A stretch of 64,000 nucleotides of DNA from Thuidium tamariscinum (Eukaryota; Streptophyta; Bryopsida; Hypnales; Thuidiaceae): contig OX344755.2 in the NCBI GenBank assembly GCA_947034885.2, forward strand, positions 28,341,052 to 28,405,051, in the 5' to 3' direction. Shown here in pieces: positions 1-11,651 of the stretch; position 1 is the first letter of the stretch, and each line of letters starts with the position of its first letter. The position numbers were made by a program, and so were the translations under genes. Below the pieces are notes generated by a model. It saw only the letters and a list, made by a program, of their open reading frames with translations, searched no databases and was not told where the DNA came from.

Positions 1-3000
1 CCAGTACAGCCGAAGTTAGTTAGTTAGCAGTTTCAGCATAGTTGGAGGCACCTTTTCCTATAAAGAATATTTTTGTAATATTGGCAACTGAAAATCATGA
101 ATTTTTTTAAAAAAAATTAGAATTTTTGGACGAGGCATCTAATTTCTGTGAATTTTCAAAGTAGGACTTAGTAGAGCACCTAAATCAGCACTCCTAGTAA
201 ATGTGCCTAGATTCTCACACCAAAATCTAAAATAATCATAACCCACCAAGCACAACTAAAGTTTCAAGGTACTAGTGGGGACACTTTGTAAGAAACTCTA
301 AGGTCAAACTATGGATACACTGAAAATAATGGGTGCTTCTACCTAACATCGATACTTGAATTCTTGAAATTCATTGAGTAAGCAGTTTACACTAGTTTAG
401 GTTCTGAAACCAGCCAAGTTGATGTTAAATCTTCTCGAAAATCAGAAATAAATGCTAGATTCTCTTTGCAATTTGCATGCATTTTGGGGAATTTGAACAC
501 TTCATGGAATAACTATGACTTTAGGTTTCAACGTTCAAATTATATGTATCCAAAATTCACCTTAGGACCTGATAGAGAGGAATGATTTATATTACCATAG
601 TACGTTTTCAATTTCAACAAAAATTAAATTCTTTTGGAAGAATTTGTAATTCTGGGAAATTATAATGATACTAGTCTTAAATATTGGAAATTGTCAATAT
701 CATTTGTTGAAATTCAGGTGATTCAAATTGTTCCAAACATAGTAACACACCTTCTATGACAATTGACAAAGGAATATTCAAATTTAATGAAATTCCAATT
801 GAAAGTTGGAATCCTAAAGGATCATTCACTTTTGGCCCTTGTGGGGAAACATGGGATTTGTGGTAGTACCTGCGGGCTGAAATTTCAAATTCGATCCTCG
901 TTTTTAGTTTTTAAGATCTTCTTCAGAAGATAAAAAAATTGATTAACTTCCATGGAATGTAATTTCTTTCACAATTGATTCCCAATAACAACATCTATGA
1001 TCCAATGAACTCAAAATATTGAAAATAAGGGACGGGGGGTTGAAAAAACTAGAACAATGTCACCATTGAGATTATTGTGTTTCAATCCCATGTTAGAGCT
1101 ATTAATGATTTAGTTTTTCTTTCAATCTTGGACTTACTTGTACTTAACCATTTTTTGAATAATGAAAATCAAGCCTATTTTTCTTGAAATTTTTGTCTTA
1201 GACTTTCAACTCCCATCCAAGTTCTTCAAATTCCTTCACAACTTTTAATTGAACTTATTGAAGGTCCATTCTCCGTGCTCCATAGTTCCAAAAAAATTCC
1301 ACGAGTAGCGATCAAAGTCATCTGATATTTTTGCTACTTTTTCCTAGATAAGCAAAGTACAAGATCCTAAGGTTAGATCCGAAGAAAAGTATTTTCTTCG
1401 TTTTCTTATAGTGAACGCAGCAGAAATGACAGTTCTGAGTGGTTTGTAATAAAAAAATCGCCTTGGTCCTTCAAGGGTTAACAATAAAGGGAGAGATTTA
1501 TATTTCATAACCATATTTTATTGCAAGACATTCTAAACTCTGAAGTTGTAACTTGTAAGGGCCTAATATAACAATTTCTAAACAAATTAGATAAATGTAT
1601 CACCATACTTTCTACAATTCTACAGTTGGAAGATGGTGACATTCATGATTGCATTAGAGGATGAGTGAAATTTGAAAATGATGCAATTATACTTGAAAAA
1701 GGATTTCAAAATGTGGGTTTTTATAGAATCCTTCATTTCAATCTAAGTGAATGTAAATATGAAGGAGTGTACTTCAAATGATTTTACCCCTTACTGCCTT
1801 ACTGGTTTGCATTTAGAAATATGTAAAGAGTATATGTTTTCTCTATTAAAGTAGGGTGCATACATTTTTTAAATTAATAATGTGTTGGATCCTTGAATCA
1901 TTCATCAATTTCTTTTCACTATTTATTATTTTATATGACCCCCATATTTCCATAATGCAAAAATGATGAAGAAACTAGGGTTTAGGTCCTAGGGTTTAAG
2001 GTTTAGGATTTGGGCTTGTCTACACTCTACCAAAGTGGACGTCGATGCTATTCGGATAGGGTGTAGGGTTGAGGACTTACTTTCTTTAAAAATTTTAATG
2101 TGCAGAATGAAACTCAATTTCACACATACACAATACATTGAACATTGGATGCTTTTTCCAACCCTTCCCATTTTTACCCCTAAAAGCCCGCACTTTTTTT
2201 TTGGGATGTATAGAAATTTTGGGTAGGTACCTACTACTTAGTACTTACGAGCGGGGATATCCAGATTTGAGGCTAAAATTCGAATGGAATTGAGTCAATT
2301 GACCAATGTGGGGGCGAGGAAGATTTGTCATATGCACCAAATTTTCATGGCATTTGAAAACACCGGTCAAAGGTTATAGCCTAATATGTTACTTTTTTTT
2401 TGTAACAGGGCATTTCATGCAAATGAGAGAAAATCACTTATTTCATAAACAAGAATTCCAAAAATTCATTTTCTAGAGTTTTGGATACGCGTGAAGTTTT
2501 GAATCATTCCATTTTGATGAATGAGTCAAAAGTGATGTAGATTTTCTATTTCCGGGTAATTTTGGATTTCCTACTCTAAAATAAACTTTGAAATCCTTTA
2601 TCTTACCCAACTTCCAATATTTTTGGACGAGAATAAAATCGTAGGATGTAGATACATTATTACAACATTTCAAATTTGCAACCATTGGAAATTTGGGATT
2701 GGGAATTTTCAATTCCATATTTCAACTGTAAATAATGTAGTGCGTTTTATCATTCTCTACTACTATGTATTTACTGTTTTTTTCCTATACGTTGTACTAT
2801 TCCAAATGATTTGAAAATTTTTAAGCATGTGCCCAACTTCTATAGGAAAACAAATCCAAAGAAGCACGACCATTTAGGTCATTTTTTCATAGAAATGTGA
2901 GCTTGGGAAGTGCAGCTGCCTTGCTTTTTGGCTTTCGCAGGGTAAAAAAAATGGTTTCAGTTAATTTGAATGCTTATATCTTCCAATCCACTCGGTGGAA

Positions 3001-3305
3001 AATGGAAATGTTTGAAATTTTTACCATTGACATGCTTTTGATGCTATATAATACAATATCCTACGATGAGATTTGTCAAAAAAAGTTGTTTTCCAAAGAT
3101 TTTTGTACTTGTATTTGAAATGGCAGTTTTTGGAGGCAATTGGAGTGCTTTGGAGTTTTGGTGAAAGTATATTGACGGTCCTTTAAGGGCTCAAGCTTTA
3201 AATATGACTTCTGGAGAACCCAATGTTCAGTTTGGACTTGTGGAATCCAATGTGGACTTTTCACTTCTCGAATCCTAGGTTCAGTTTGGACTTCAAAATC
3301 TGAGT
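1..3305. other. Gene-free AT-rich DNA of the left copy, including two AT modules
   Basis: No gene is seen. It contains two copies of a recurrent AT-rich module (about 810-1480 and 2170-3200) and degenerate telomere-like AGGGTTTAGG units near 1978-2010. Short frames here are not conserved with anything. Confidence 0.6.
2170..3200 (+). repeat. AT-rich MITE-like module (representative copy)
   Basis: One of a family of roughly 0.7-1.1-kb non-coding modules bounded by ACCCCTAAA and TTTAGGGGTT-type ends, with conserved inner blocks. These are a sequence like CCGTAGGATCTTGTA, then GGTAAAAATTTCA, then CCGTACGGATTGGAAGATAT. Other copies are at about 810-1480, 11868-12815 (reverse), 12955-13905, 39160-40095 (reverse) and 61860-62770, plus mirror copies in the right arm. 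The ends vary, and I could not define a target duplication. Confidence 0.5.
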
Positions 3306-3565
3306 GATTGGCAGGGCGGACGCCTTTGTCGAACGCCCAGTCGGTCGTCAAGGCGGACGGGAAGGTCCGAAGGGCGGACGCTGGGCGGTCGGCACAGCGG
3401 ACGCCCATCGGACGTCCGCATGGTCGGCGGGGCGGCCGACCGCCCAGTGTCCGCCGGACGGGCGGAGGACCCCAGGCGGACGTGCCGTCCGGCGACGGTC
3501 CGCATTGGCCGTCCGTCGGTCCGGTGCCGGACCTATCTAGGTCTGGCGGCGGACGGGTATATGGT
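3306..3565. promoter_or_regulatory. GTCCG island with TATA-like box upstream of the RING gene (left copy)
   Basis: A GC-rich block dense in GTCCG/CGGAC in both orientations, sharply distinct from the AT-rich flanks. A TATAT stretch at 3558-3562 lies at its downstream edge, 246 bp before the ATG at 3804. The motif matches that in the element ends, so it may bind the transposase or another element-encoded factor and also drive transcription. Confidence 0.6.
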
Positions 3566-3803
3566 CGGACGGCCCCTTCATTTTCCCTCACTTCTTCTCT
3601 CCTCACGAAGTGACCCAAGTCGGATGTGCTGCTTATTGCCACGTGTGAGTGCATGGTGCTAGTTGCTCCTACTTGGCGGAGAGAAGGGGTCATTACTTTT
3701 TCACGTCGAAGCTTTGACCGATTGTATTACGAAGACACGTTTCATACCCTCCGGTTCACAAAATTGAAGGTTTCCAAGGGCTTGTAAATTTGGATTCTCT
3801 ATC

Positions 3804-6800
3804 ATGGCTACAGACAGCGGTGCAGGTACTGATGGGATGAATTCAGGAGGTGACCAGAAAAAGAGAAATAAAGTGAAGGGGACTACACATGGACTACACT
3901 ATGAAATTTTGGACGATCCGAACATCATAGCAGAGAGCGGTTGGGAAAATGAGACCGCAGATTATTGGACCTCCAAACTATGTAAGCAGTATGTTAAAAT
4001 GTACCACATCAACAAGTTGTGGCCTCGGGATGCACACGCACGCCAGACTGCGGATTTCAACTGTAAACCACACAGTTGCATTGACCCGCACTTTGTCCAT
4101 CGAGCGACAAAGGTGTGGGGGGCCATGTTTGGCCCTAAACCAATGTCTAAAGGGTACATCAACTACAGCTTGGCGTCCATGGTGTATGCAGAACTGAGAT
4201 TGAAACGCAAGGTGGATTGGAGCACGTTCCCAACAACAAAGAAGAATCCTCTACTCCTGCAGCAAAATCAAAAGGATATTCCCGATTTGTGGCCGCAGAC
4301 GGCGCAGAGGGTACAACCAATCTTACAGAATCCAACAATGCCTACAACGGTGGCCTCAGCAAGCGCATGTGCGAAACCGCAATTGGATTCGAGGGAGACG
4401 ACATCCAACGTTATGAACGTTCCTGCGGTTCATGTGAATGACCAAAACAAATCTCCCAACCGGGAAGACCTCGTCAACAAAAATGGTGGCCCGTCTCCTC
4501 CAAAGACGGACCCCACGGACGAAGAGGTTGCCGGGGCCAATGTCACAATTGGACTTTATGCAGACAGCGGTGTTTTAGATAGTTTGGGATATGCAACTCC
4601 AAATCCACAGTTGCCAACATCGGAGAGCCCATTGTGTACTCCAATCATTCAAGAGGACCTGTCAAGAACGAATGTGCAAGAACCCAATGCTGCTTCCACC
4701 AATGTAACAGTGGATACATATGAGTTTATAAAAAAGTATCCACATTTGTCAAGTTTAGACTCGACTAGCTTCAAGAATCTTGTTGCAATGCCACAGATTC
4801 CGCATTTGGAAGGCTTGCTTGACCTTAGTATCAAGTGGAAGACAGTCGAAGAACGTTTGTTTCCATTTGAGCGACGGACTCAACAGAACGAGCCGGAAAG
4901 CAGTACTCCACCGAAGAAAGTATATCAACCCGCTGACTTTCCACATGCCGCTCTGGCATTGACAAGAACTGCCACGTGGATAGATGAATTGGCTCCAAGG
5001 GTTGGTGCGTTTGCCGATGAATTAGCGTCCCTAGCTCCTACACTATTGAGCGGTGCGACGGCTTTCCTGCACTTCACCGATCAAATGTTACCAATTCTCA
5101 CGTCCGCGATTCATTGTGAAGAAAGTCACGCTCAATTGAGGGAGGAGCTAAAAGAAAGTGAAAGAGAAATTATACGGTTGAAGGTTGCGCTCAACAGTGA
5201 ACGAGAAGAACATAAACTCAAGGAAAGGATGCAAAGGATGGAGGAATCATTGAAATGTATTGAGCCAAGTCAAGGGACTCAAGGTAGCGATCAACTCTCT
5301 CTTCCAATGGACAAGGGCAAAGCTCATGTCGAGCCAGACCAACAAACTTTGCCGATTGGCCGTAAAAGTTGGCTTGACTTGCAAAAAGAATTGGACCAGT
5401 CCAATGCCGAAAAAGCCCTTCTTCAATCCAAGTTGGATCAAATGATACGAGTGCAGGCCATGGATGAATATTTGCCTAGGAGTGGATCGGAGTCTCGTTG
5501 GTTGGGATGGGTACAAAAACTTCAAGACCCACCCTTATTAGCAGCTCGAGAAATGAACAAGCTTCGTACGATTGCATTGAAGGGTAACGATGAATGCAAT
5601 GCCGTCGAGAAACATTTGAAGAAGTTCGAGAGCGAGGTGGATCGCCATCCAATTGAGAGTGCTTCAATCACATGTTGGGGAAACACAGATGCTATGATGG
5701 AGCGCTTGAACCACACAAAGAAAACAGAGGGTGGAAATATCAATTGGGCCTTGGAAGTAGAGGAAGGATGGGTCCCTTACCAAACGCTTTCAGCACACAT
5801 CAACAACAAGGAGAAGCGTGTTATGCATAATTTTGATGCAGGTCATAAAATGTTGGATGGTATTTGTACAATTTGCCAATACGGTTTTGGACCTGAAGGA
5901 GCCATAACCTTGGGCCATTGTGGCCACACTTTTCACGTGCGGTGCATCATTCAAGCATCAATGTTTAGCTCGGTTTGTGCCGAATGTCGTTCTCCTTTGA
6001 GTCCTAGGTTTTATGAATTGTTTGGACTCTTGGATGTTATGCCCCCCGACCAGGAATACAACAGGTGGACCCTTCCATTGGACCAAGGGCCATACGAATT
6101 TGTGAATTATAAGCATTGGGGAAAACCTCTACAATGGAACCCAACAGAACGGAGGCATGCATTGTACGATGACGTCCGTGGTCTAGTGGATGCTTTCAAT
6201 TGGATGACCCAAACGAACGAGGTGGAAATACGTGCCTGTTCAATTGACGATGATGAGGGTCGTGAATTGTTTTGTCGCAACATGGGGGGGCATTGGAGCG
6301 TGCAACGTAAAAAGTTCTTCCGATTTCCAGAGAAGCACGTGGAGAAAACGGAAGATGGAGAATGGGTTGCCGTGGAGGATTCAGAAGAATTCAAGGAACA
6401 ATATGCGTCATACGACCACGGTTTGATAGGTCGGGCCTTGTTGTTGTCAAAGCTGGAAGAAGCTGCCGAATATCGTGCTTCCGTGGACATAGATACGGAA
6501 TGGAACACAAGCGAACCAATGGTGGAGGTGGTGGAGGCGTTTGACCGGCGGGTTGGGGAAATCATAAAGCAGTGGAGGACACTTCTATTCGAAGGATGTA
6601 CGACCGAAAAGTCATTGAATGAATTCTCATTTGAAGTGGCCAACAAAGTGGTAGAGGAGGTCTTACTTCGATTGCAGTCTACTTTGTCAGCCTTGAAGTT
6701 GAGGTCTGTGGATTTGACTCCCAAAAGAGAGAAGAAACGGAAGTTGGAAGATGATGATGATTATACAGTGGACACGGCAGAAGCATTCAAAATAGTTGAG

Positions 6801-6944
6801 CGGACTAACAAATCCGCACGGCTAGCTGGCCCTGAAAGCCCTGAGGCCCAAGCTCGTCGAGAAAGTCTAAGAAGTGCAGCTCGACGCACTAAAGATGAAT
6901 CGTCTCGTGCTTCGGGAGAGGGTAGTAGTAGTAAAACAAAGTAG
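3804..6944 (+). CDS. RING-H2 / coiled-coil protein of the giant hAT (left copy), 1046 aa
   Basis: Single-exon gene starting at the ATG about 245 bp after a TATA-like box. Residues about 28-145 form a domain shared with the 33645 gene (GWENE, CKQYVKMYHINKLW, HFVHR, VDW). A low-complexity Ser/Thr/Pro region follows. Coiled-coil predictions would fall near 440-480 and 525-550. A RING-H2 finger lies at about 688-727, with C-x2-C, then C-x-H-x2-H-x2-C, then C-x2-C, all ligands present. An acidic/basic C-terminus has a KREKKRK nuclear-localisation-like cluster near 973. RING-H2 fingers are usually E3 ubiquitin ligases, but no substrate can be inferred. The gene lies between two GTCCG islands and is transcribed in the same direction as the transposase gene. 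The open frame is intact in both copies, unlike the other cargo genes. Function within the transposon is unknown. A regulator or accessory transposition factor is possible. Confidence 0.85.
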   Translation: MATDSGAGTDGMNSGGDQKKRNKVKGTTHGLHYEILDDPNIIAESGWENETADYWTSKLCKQYVKMYHINKLWPRDAHARQTADFNCKPHSCIDPHFVHRATKVWGAMFGPKPMSKGYINYSLASMVYAELRLKRKVDWSTFPTTKKNPLLLQQNQKDIPDLWPQTAQRVQPILQNPTMPTTVASASACAKPQLDSRETTSNVMNVPAVHVNDQNKSPNREDLVNKNGGPSPPKTDPTDEEVAGANVTIGLYADSGVLDSLGYATPNPQLPTSESPLCTPIIQEDLSRTNVQEPNAASTNVTVDTYEFIKKYPHLSSLDSTSFKNLVAMPQIPHLEGLLDLSIKWKTVEERLFPFERRTQQNEPESSTPPKKVYQPADFPHAALALTRTATWIDELAPRVGAFADELASLAPTLLSGATAFLHFTDQMLPILTSAIHCEESHAQLREELKESEREIIRLKVALNSEREEHKLKERMQRMEESLKCIEPSQGTQGSDQLSLPMDKGKAHVEPDQQTLPIGRKSWLDLQKELDQSNAEKALLQSKLDQMIRVQAMDEYLPRSGSESRWLGWVQKLQDPPLLAAREMNKLRTIALKGNDECNAVEKHLKKFESEVDRHPIESASITCWGNTDAMMERLNHTKKTEGGNINWALEVEEGWVPYQTLSAHINNKEKRVMHNFDAGHKMLDGICTICQYGFGPEGAITLGHCGHTFHVRCIIQASMFSSVCAECRSPLSPRFYELFGLLDVMPPDQEYNRWTLPLDQGPYEFVNYKHWGKPLQWNPTERRHALYDDVRGLVDAFNWMTQTNEVEIRACSIDDDEGRELFCRNMGGHWSVQRKKFFRFPEKHVEKTEDGEWVAVEDSEEFKEQYASYDHGLIGRALLLSKLEEAAEYRASVDIDTEWNTSEPMVEVVEAFDRRVGEIIKQWRTLLFEGCTTEKSLNEFSFEVANKVVEEVLLRLQSTLSALKLRSVDLTPKREKKRKLEDDDDYTVDTAEAFKIVERTNKSARLAGPESPEAQARRESLRSAARRTKDESSRASGEGSSSKTK

Positions 6945-7939
6945 ACATGGACCTATACGTCTTATAAGAGTTTTTGATTGAACCATCGTATTGTATGGAC
7001 TATGGATGGTTAGATGGTGATGTGTATTTTAGAAGGATAGAGCAATACTAGGTAAACGTGCACGGAATATGCTTTGAGTTATTATCAGTTTTCAATATGA
7101 ATATATATATGGAATTATTTATCTATCTATTCATTTATCTATCTATTTATGTATGTATCAATTAGTCAATGTACGTATTCACTATGCACAATACTTTTCG
7201 ATGTGGAATGTATAGTATTAGAGGCATGGTATTGGATGTAAGAAATTATGATTGCCTATTATAATCTTTGAATTCTTAATTGATTTTGATTTGTTTTGTT
7301 CTTGTATATGATCTCTAATATGCCTAGTTTCAATTGGCACGGTTACCATGCAAAAAAAGAAATATAGAACTTATAAAAATGTTTGTTGTTTGTTAAATTT
7401 GAACAAATTCGTCGAAGCTCAAAATAGGCCTTGGATATTTATGGGTAAACACTAAAGGTGTTTTCAATAAAATATTATTTTCAGTAAACATGTATAGTTG
7501 TGAAATAATTTCTAAGAACTACTTCCGTTGGTAGATTTGAAGTTGCTTTCTATGAACAAATCCTTAGAACTTGAAATTTGGCATACATATTATCAACATA
7601 GAGATGATCTCATGCCAAGAATTTCATGGCCAAATTTTAATTTCTCAATCTTTGCTTCTTTGGGAGGGTGTCAAAGTTGGTAGCATTGGAATTTTAGTCA
7701 CAACCACACATGTACGATTGTACGTAGATTTTGAAATATCTTTTTCTGGGCAAATCTTTTGGCCTTGAATTTTGACGCATGTGTTATTAACATAGAGACG
7801 ATCTTGTGCAGAAAATTAAATGTAAAAATAATAATTTTTGAGCCCTAGGGAGGGCATCAAAGATGGCAGCAGCAGGATTTTTTTTCCATGTGACAGCAAG
7901 AATTCATAAATGAAGTAGACCTTCCTGTATATGTTTATG
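6945..7939. other. 3' flank of the RING gene with degenerate tandem repeat (left copy)
   Basis: Contains an imperfect TATC-type microsatellite near 7097-7165. A degenerate tandem duplication of about 195 bp follows (about 7570-7690 and 7765-7880, sharing TCAACATAGAGATGATCT-type and GGAGGGTGTCAAAG-type blocks). The mirror is 24727-25721. No gene is seen. Confidence 0.55.
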
Positions 7940-8130
7940 CACGGTCAGTCCGCCTGGACCGAAGTCGCCGTCCGCCCTCGACCGAAGTTGCCGTCCACCC
8001 CCGACTGAACTGGCCGTCCGCCCCCGACCGAAGTCGCCGTCCGCCCCCGACTGAACTGGCCGTCCGCCCCGACCGAATTGGGCGTCCGCTTCGATTCAGC
8101 GACTGTTGCAACGGGTATTTGACTGTCCGC
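7940..8130. promoter_or_regulatory. GTCCG island upstream of the transposase gene (left copy)
   Basis: Tandem units of about 20-30 bp containing CGTCCGCC and GACCGAAGTCG or GACTGAACTGG. TATTT at 8116-8120 lies at the downstream edge, about 275 bp before the transposase ATG at 8392. It has the same position and composition as the islands before the other three element genes. Confidence 0.6.
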
Positions 8131-8391
8131 CCCAACGGTCAGCTGCGCTCAGTTTACAATAAGTAGACTGAGAGAAGTCATTTGTAAGCACTCATGATGA
8201 ACTGAACACTAAGATTTCCAAGGGTTAGGCGCTGCAAATTTATTTGTGTCCCTTGCTTGGTAATGCATAGTTTGGTGGAAGGGGGGGCTTTCATTTTGAA
8301 GGCTTTTTGCACTGAGTGCTTATTTGATTGTGGACTTTTACAACACAGTGCTAACGTTACCAATTACAATTGAAGGGAAAAAGAATTCAAT

Positions 8392-11300
8392 ATGAGCAAA
8401 GACTTCACCACTTGGTACACGATTCCGGAAACGAACAAAATACAATGCAAGGCTTGCAAGTGTGTGTTTGCCCGAAAAACTAGCCGTATGTTGAGCCACT
8501 TGGGATACGAAGGCCCTATGGGACAACGTGATAGGGGCGTCGGCTTGTGCTCGCAGTTGACATCCAGAACAAAATCCTTATTTGTTAATTGCAATGGGTT
8601 GTTTCCAAAAAGACCTGTTGCGGACGGAACGGATGGCAACGACATGCCCATGTCCACAAGCAATGTTTTAAATGATAGGGGCACGCCGTGTTCTACGCAA
8701 GAAGATTCATGCACCGCACCGGAAGAAGTGGTCATTGTGGCTTCGCAAATAACTCCGAATACGGAATCAACTGGTCATCGGCATACTTCGAGGGCATCAA
8801 GCAGTAGGCCTGCAACGCAGAGTAGGCTAGTGGATGGATTTGATGAAGTCAACAGACGCAAATTACATGCAACGTGGGCCCATTTTTTTTATTCGGCGAA
8901 TATACCATTTTCAGTAGCTCGGAATCCAGCCTTCCGGGAAGCGGTGAAGTTGACGGCTGAGTTTAGAAAGTCCTACACTCCTCCATCGTACAATGATCTA
9001 CGACATAAATTGCTTGAGCAAGCAAAGTCAGATATTCAAACGAAGTTGCTTTTGAGGACTGAAGACAGTGTGAGGAAGTTCGGAGCAACACTGTCTTTTG
9101 ATGGATGGAGCTCGGTGACGAACCGTCCATTAATAAATGCAATGCTCATATCTTCAGCAGGTGAACAATTCCTTGGATCAGTGGATACGAGTGGACAAAA
9201 GAAGACAGCACCGTATGTGGCTTCTATCTTGGAAGAATTCATAGAGCAAGTGGGCCCCAAGAATGTAGTGCAAGTGACTGTAGATAATACCAATACAAAC
9301 CCCGCAGCATGGAATTTGGTGTCCCATAAATATCCACACATATATTTTCAAGGATGTGTGGTGCATGCCTTGAACTTGTTGCTTAAGGATTGGGCGAAGC
9401 AGCCATGGATCAAAGATTACGTGAAGGTTGCCGAGGTCGTTGTCAAATTCTTCAGAAGAGGCACATGCCACTTGCCATATTTCGGAAGTACGAGACAAGG
9501 TTCAGTTTGTTGAAGCCGTTGGAAACAAGGTTTGCTTCTTATTTCATCATGATTGACCGCTTGTTGGAAGTGAAGGATGCGTTGAAGCAGAGTGTGGTGG
9601 ATCCACAGTGGGTGGCGTATGTGAACACCTTGGATGATAGAGACAAAGGCAAATCACGATCGCAGTCAAGGAACGTGTACAATACAGTTGTGGATGAGCA
9701 TTTTTGGGACCGGTTGACCAATGTGCGGGAACTGACAGCCCCAGTTGTATTTGGTCTACGTGATTTGGATGCAAAGACGCCGTGCATGGGGAAGGTATTG
9801 CATATTATGCGGAATTTAGAAAAACATGTGTTTGGTCTACGAAGAGCACCTTTTTGTTTGGACCTTGACCGAGCAATACCATTGGAGGAGTCCTTCGTAA
9901 AACGACGAAAGATGGGGGAGACAGACCTGCATTATGCAGGCGCTCTTTTGAACCCGTATCTTCTCCACGACAAAGAACTAGCCGACGATCAAAATGCAAC
10001 TGAGAGATGCAAGGAGGTTCTAACGAAGATATGTTCTACCGAAGAGTACGCAAAGGTGGTGAAGGAATTTGTAGCCTTCCGCCATAGGGACCCTCCATTC
10101 GACACCATGTTGGAGCCACAAGAACAAATGTTGTCGGCCCATGCTTGGTGGGATTTTGAAGGTGCATGTGGGAAGCTAATTGCTCCCATTGCCAAGAGGA
10201 TTTTGGCCCAACCGGTGTCATCATCTGCATGCGAACGAAATTGGAGTAGTTACTCTTATGTTCACAACAAATCTCGGAACAAATTGGCAACAACCCGGGC
10301 AGCGGACTTGGTGTACGTGTACACCAATTCAAAAGTTGTGGGCGCGTCGAAGAACAAGGATGAGAAGAAATGGTACACAGACAATGTGGACTATGAGTCC
10401 TCCGATGCGGGAAGCGATGCGGAAGACATTGATGATGGACCTCATCCACTTGACCAACGGGATGAAGGTGACGAGGACAATGACATGGACAATTTGTATG
10501 ATGAAACGTACCATAGTCCTAATGCAACGAATGGTGGGTGGAGAGGCAATAATACAAGCATCTATGACTTTCATTCCGATGAGGAGAATGATGGGTACGG
10601 TGAAGATGAACCTCGTATAGCAAGATACGTGGATGGATCCGGGTTTTTGAATAGCGAATCCATTCTATCGCAGAAGGAGGACGCTTTCGTAGAGATAGCG
10701 GAGGTGGATGGGACAACACTTCCCGATGGTGAGGATGGTGGCACGGATGAAGGCATTCGTATTTGTCAATCTCCATCCACAGGAGGGGTTCAAGAAAAGA
10801 ATAATGATGAAGAAAATGATGGAGAAAGGGGTTGTACGGACAATGTAGAGGTCCCGATCAATACAATTGCAGTAAACGAAAATGGTACTGAACGTGTAGA
10901 AGAGGCCGAGAGTCCAAACTTTGGCAATACACTCAAACGTAGGGAAGAGCTCGTGCAAGATTCCCCACAACCACCTCGGAGTGGTGCACCGGGTGCCATA
11001 TTTGGAACTAGTAGCCAAAATCCGGACGGTTCAAGGAGCTTAGGGCTTGGACATCGGCTTGTTAATGTTGGCAAGGCAAAGCAGCCTTGCATCGAATTTA
11101 CTGCCACTGTATTATCATCCACCGATGATGATGGAGATCTGACATTGGCACAGATGAAACGTAATTTAGCTTTGCACATCGCACCGCCACGATGCAATCT
11201 GAAATCAGCAGGCTCTCCACCGCAATCTTCGAGGGCCACAAACATAATCGTTCATGGATGTCCCCAGGCTGTGAAATTAGAGATCAAAGTAGGCAATGAA

Positions 11301-11651
11301 GGTAATAAAAAAAGACCTATGCAACCTTTTGCGGTTTCACCAGTGAAGAAATTGAATGCAGGTAGAACCCCCCTTCATGCATACCTACCTGTTGCGAAGA
11401 GGAAAATGAAACCGGTCGCGTGTCTGAATTCTAGGGAAGAAATGAGCAAAGCCATATTGACAGTAAAAGAGGAATACAAGAAGCCAATCAAGCGAAGGAA
11501 AGCAAAGAGAAGTAAGCAAGTAGAAGGTGCAGGATCTTCATCAGATGGTATGGAGAACACATCGAGCGATGAAGACGTAGGATATAGACGAGGATGCGAG
11601 AGTAGTGGGGCAGAGGTGAAAGGAGATGATGATTATTGTCCTTCTAATTGA
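8392..11651 (+). pseudogene. hAT transposase (BED finger, DUF659, hATC), frameshifted, left copy
   Basis: Two overlapping frames encode one protein. Frame 1 (8392-9513) starts with a BED-like finger (CKACKCVF, then SHLGY), then a DUF659-type core with FDGW near 9101, a VTVDN motif near 9281 and a VHALNLLL block. Homology continues in another frame from about 9450 (RHMPLAIFRKYET) to 11651. That part contains the hATC dimerisation region near 10210-10310, with SACERNWS carrying the expected catalytic Glu and then NKSRNKL. A long acidic, then Lys-rich, disordered tail follows. The switch falls around 9445-9465 and needs a -1 shift. No GT-AG intron or slippery heptamer is evident there, so a 1-base lesion is the simplest reading. 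hAT transposases bind element ends and cut and paste them in the nucleus. Confidence 0.85.

Noticed and set aside
3076..3693. Frames of 70-205 residues across the GTCCG island (both strands)
   Set aside because: Low-complexity Arg/Pro/Gly translations of a minisatellite, open on several frames because the repeat lacks stops. The mirror island gives the same frames.
6107..6724. 205-residue minus-strand frame inside the RING gene
   Set aside because: Lies wholly within the plus-strand gene in antisense and shows no motif. Its mirror has the same frame only because the DNA is duplicated.
10036..11245. Antisense frames of 81-151 residues over the transposase tail
   Set aside because: Antisense shadows of the acidic and Ser-rich coding tail, with no independent support.
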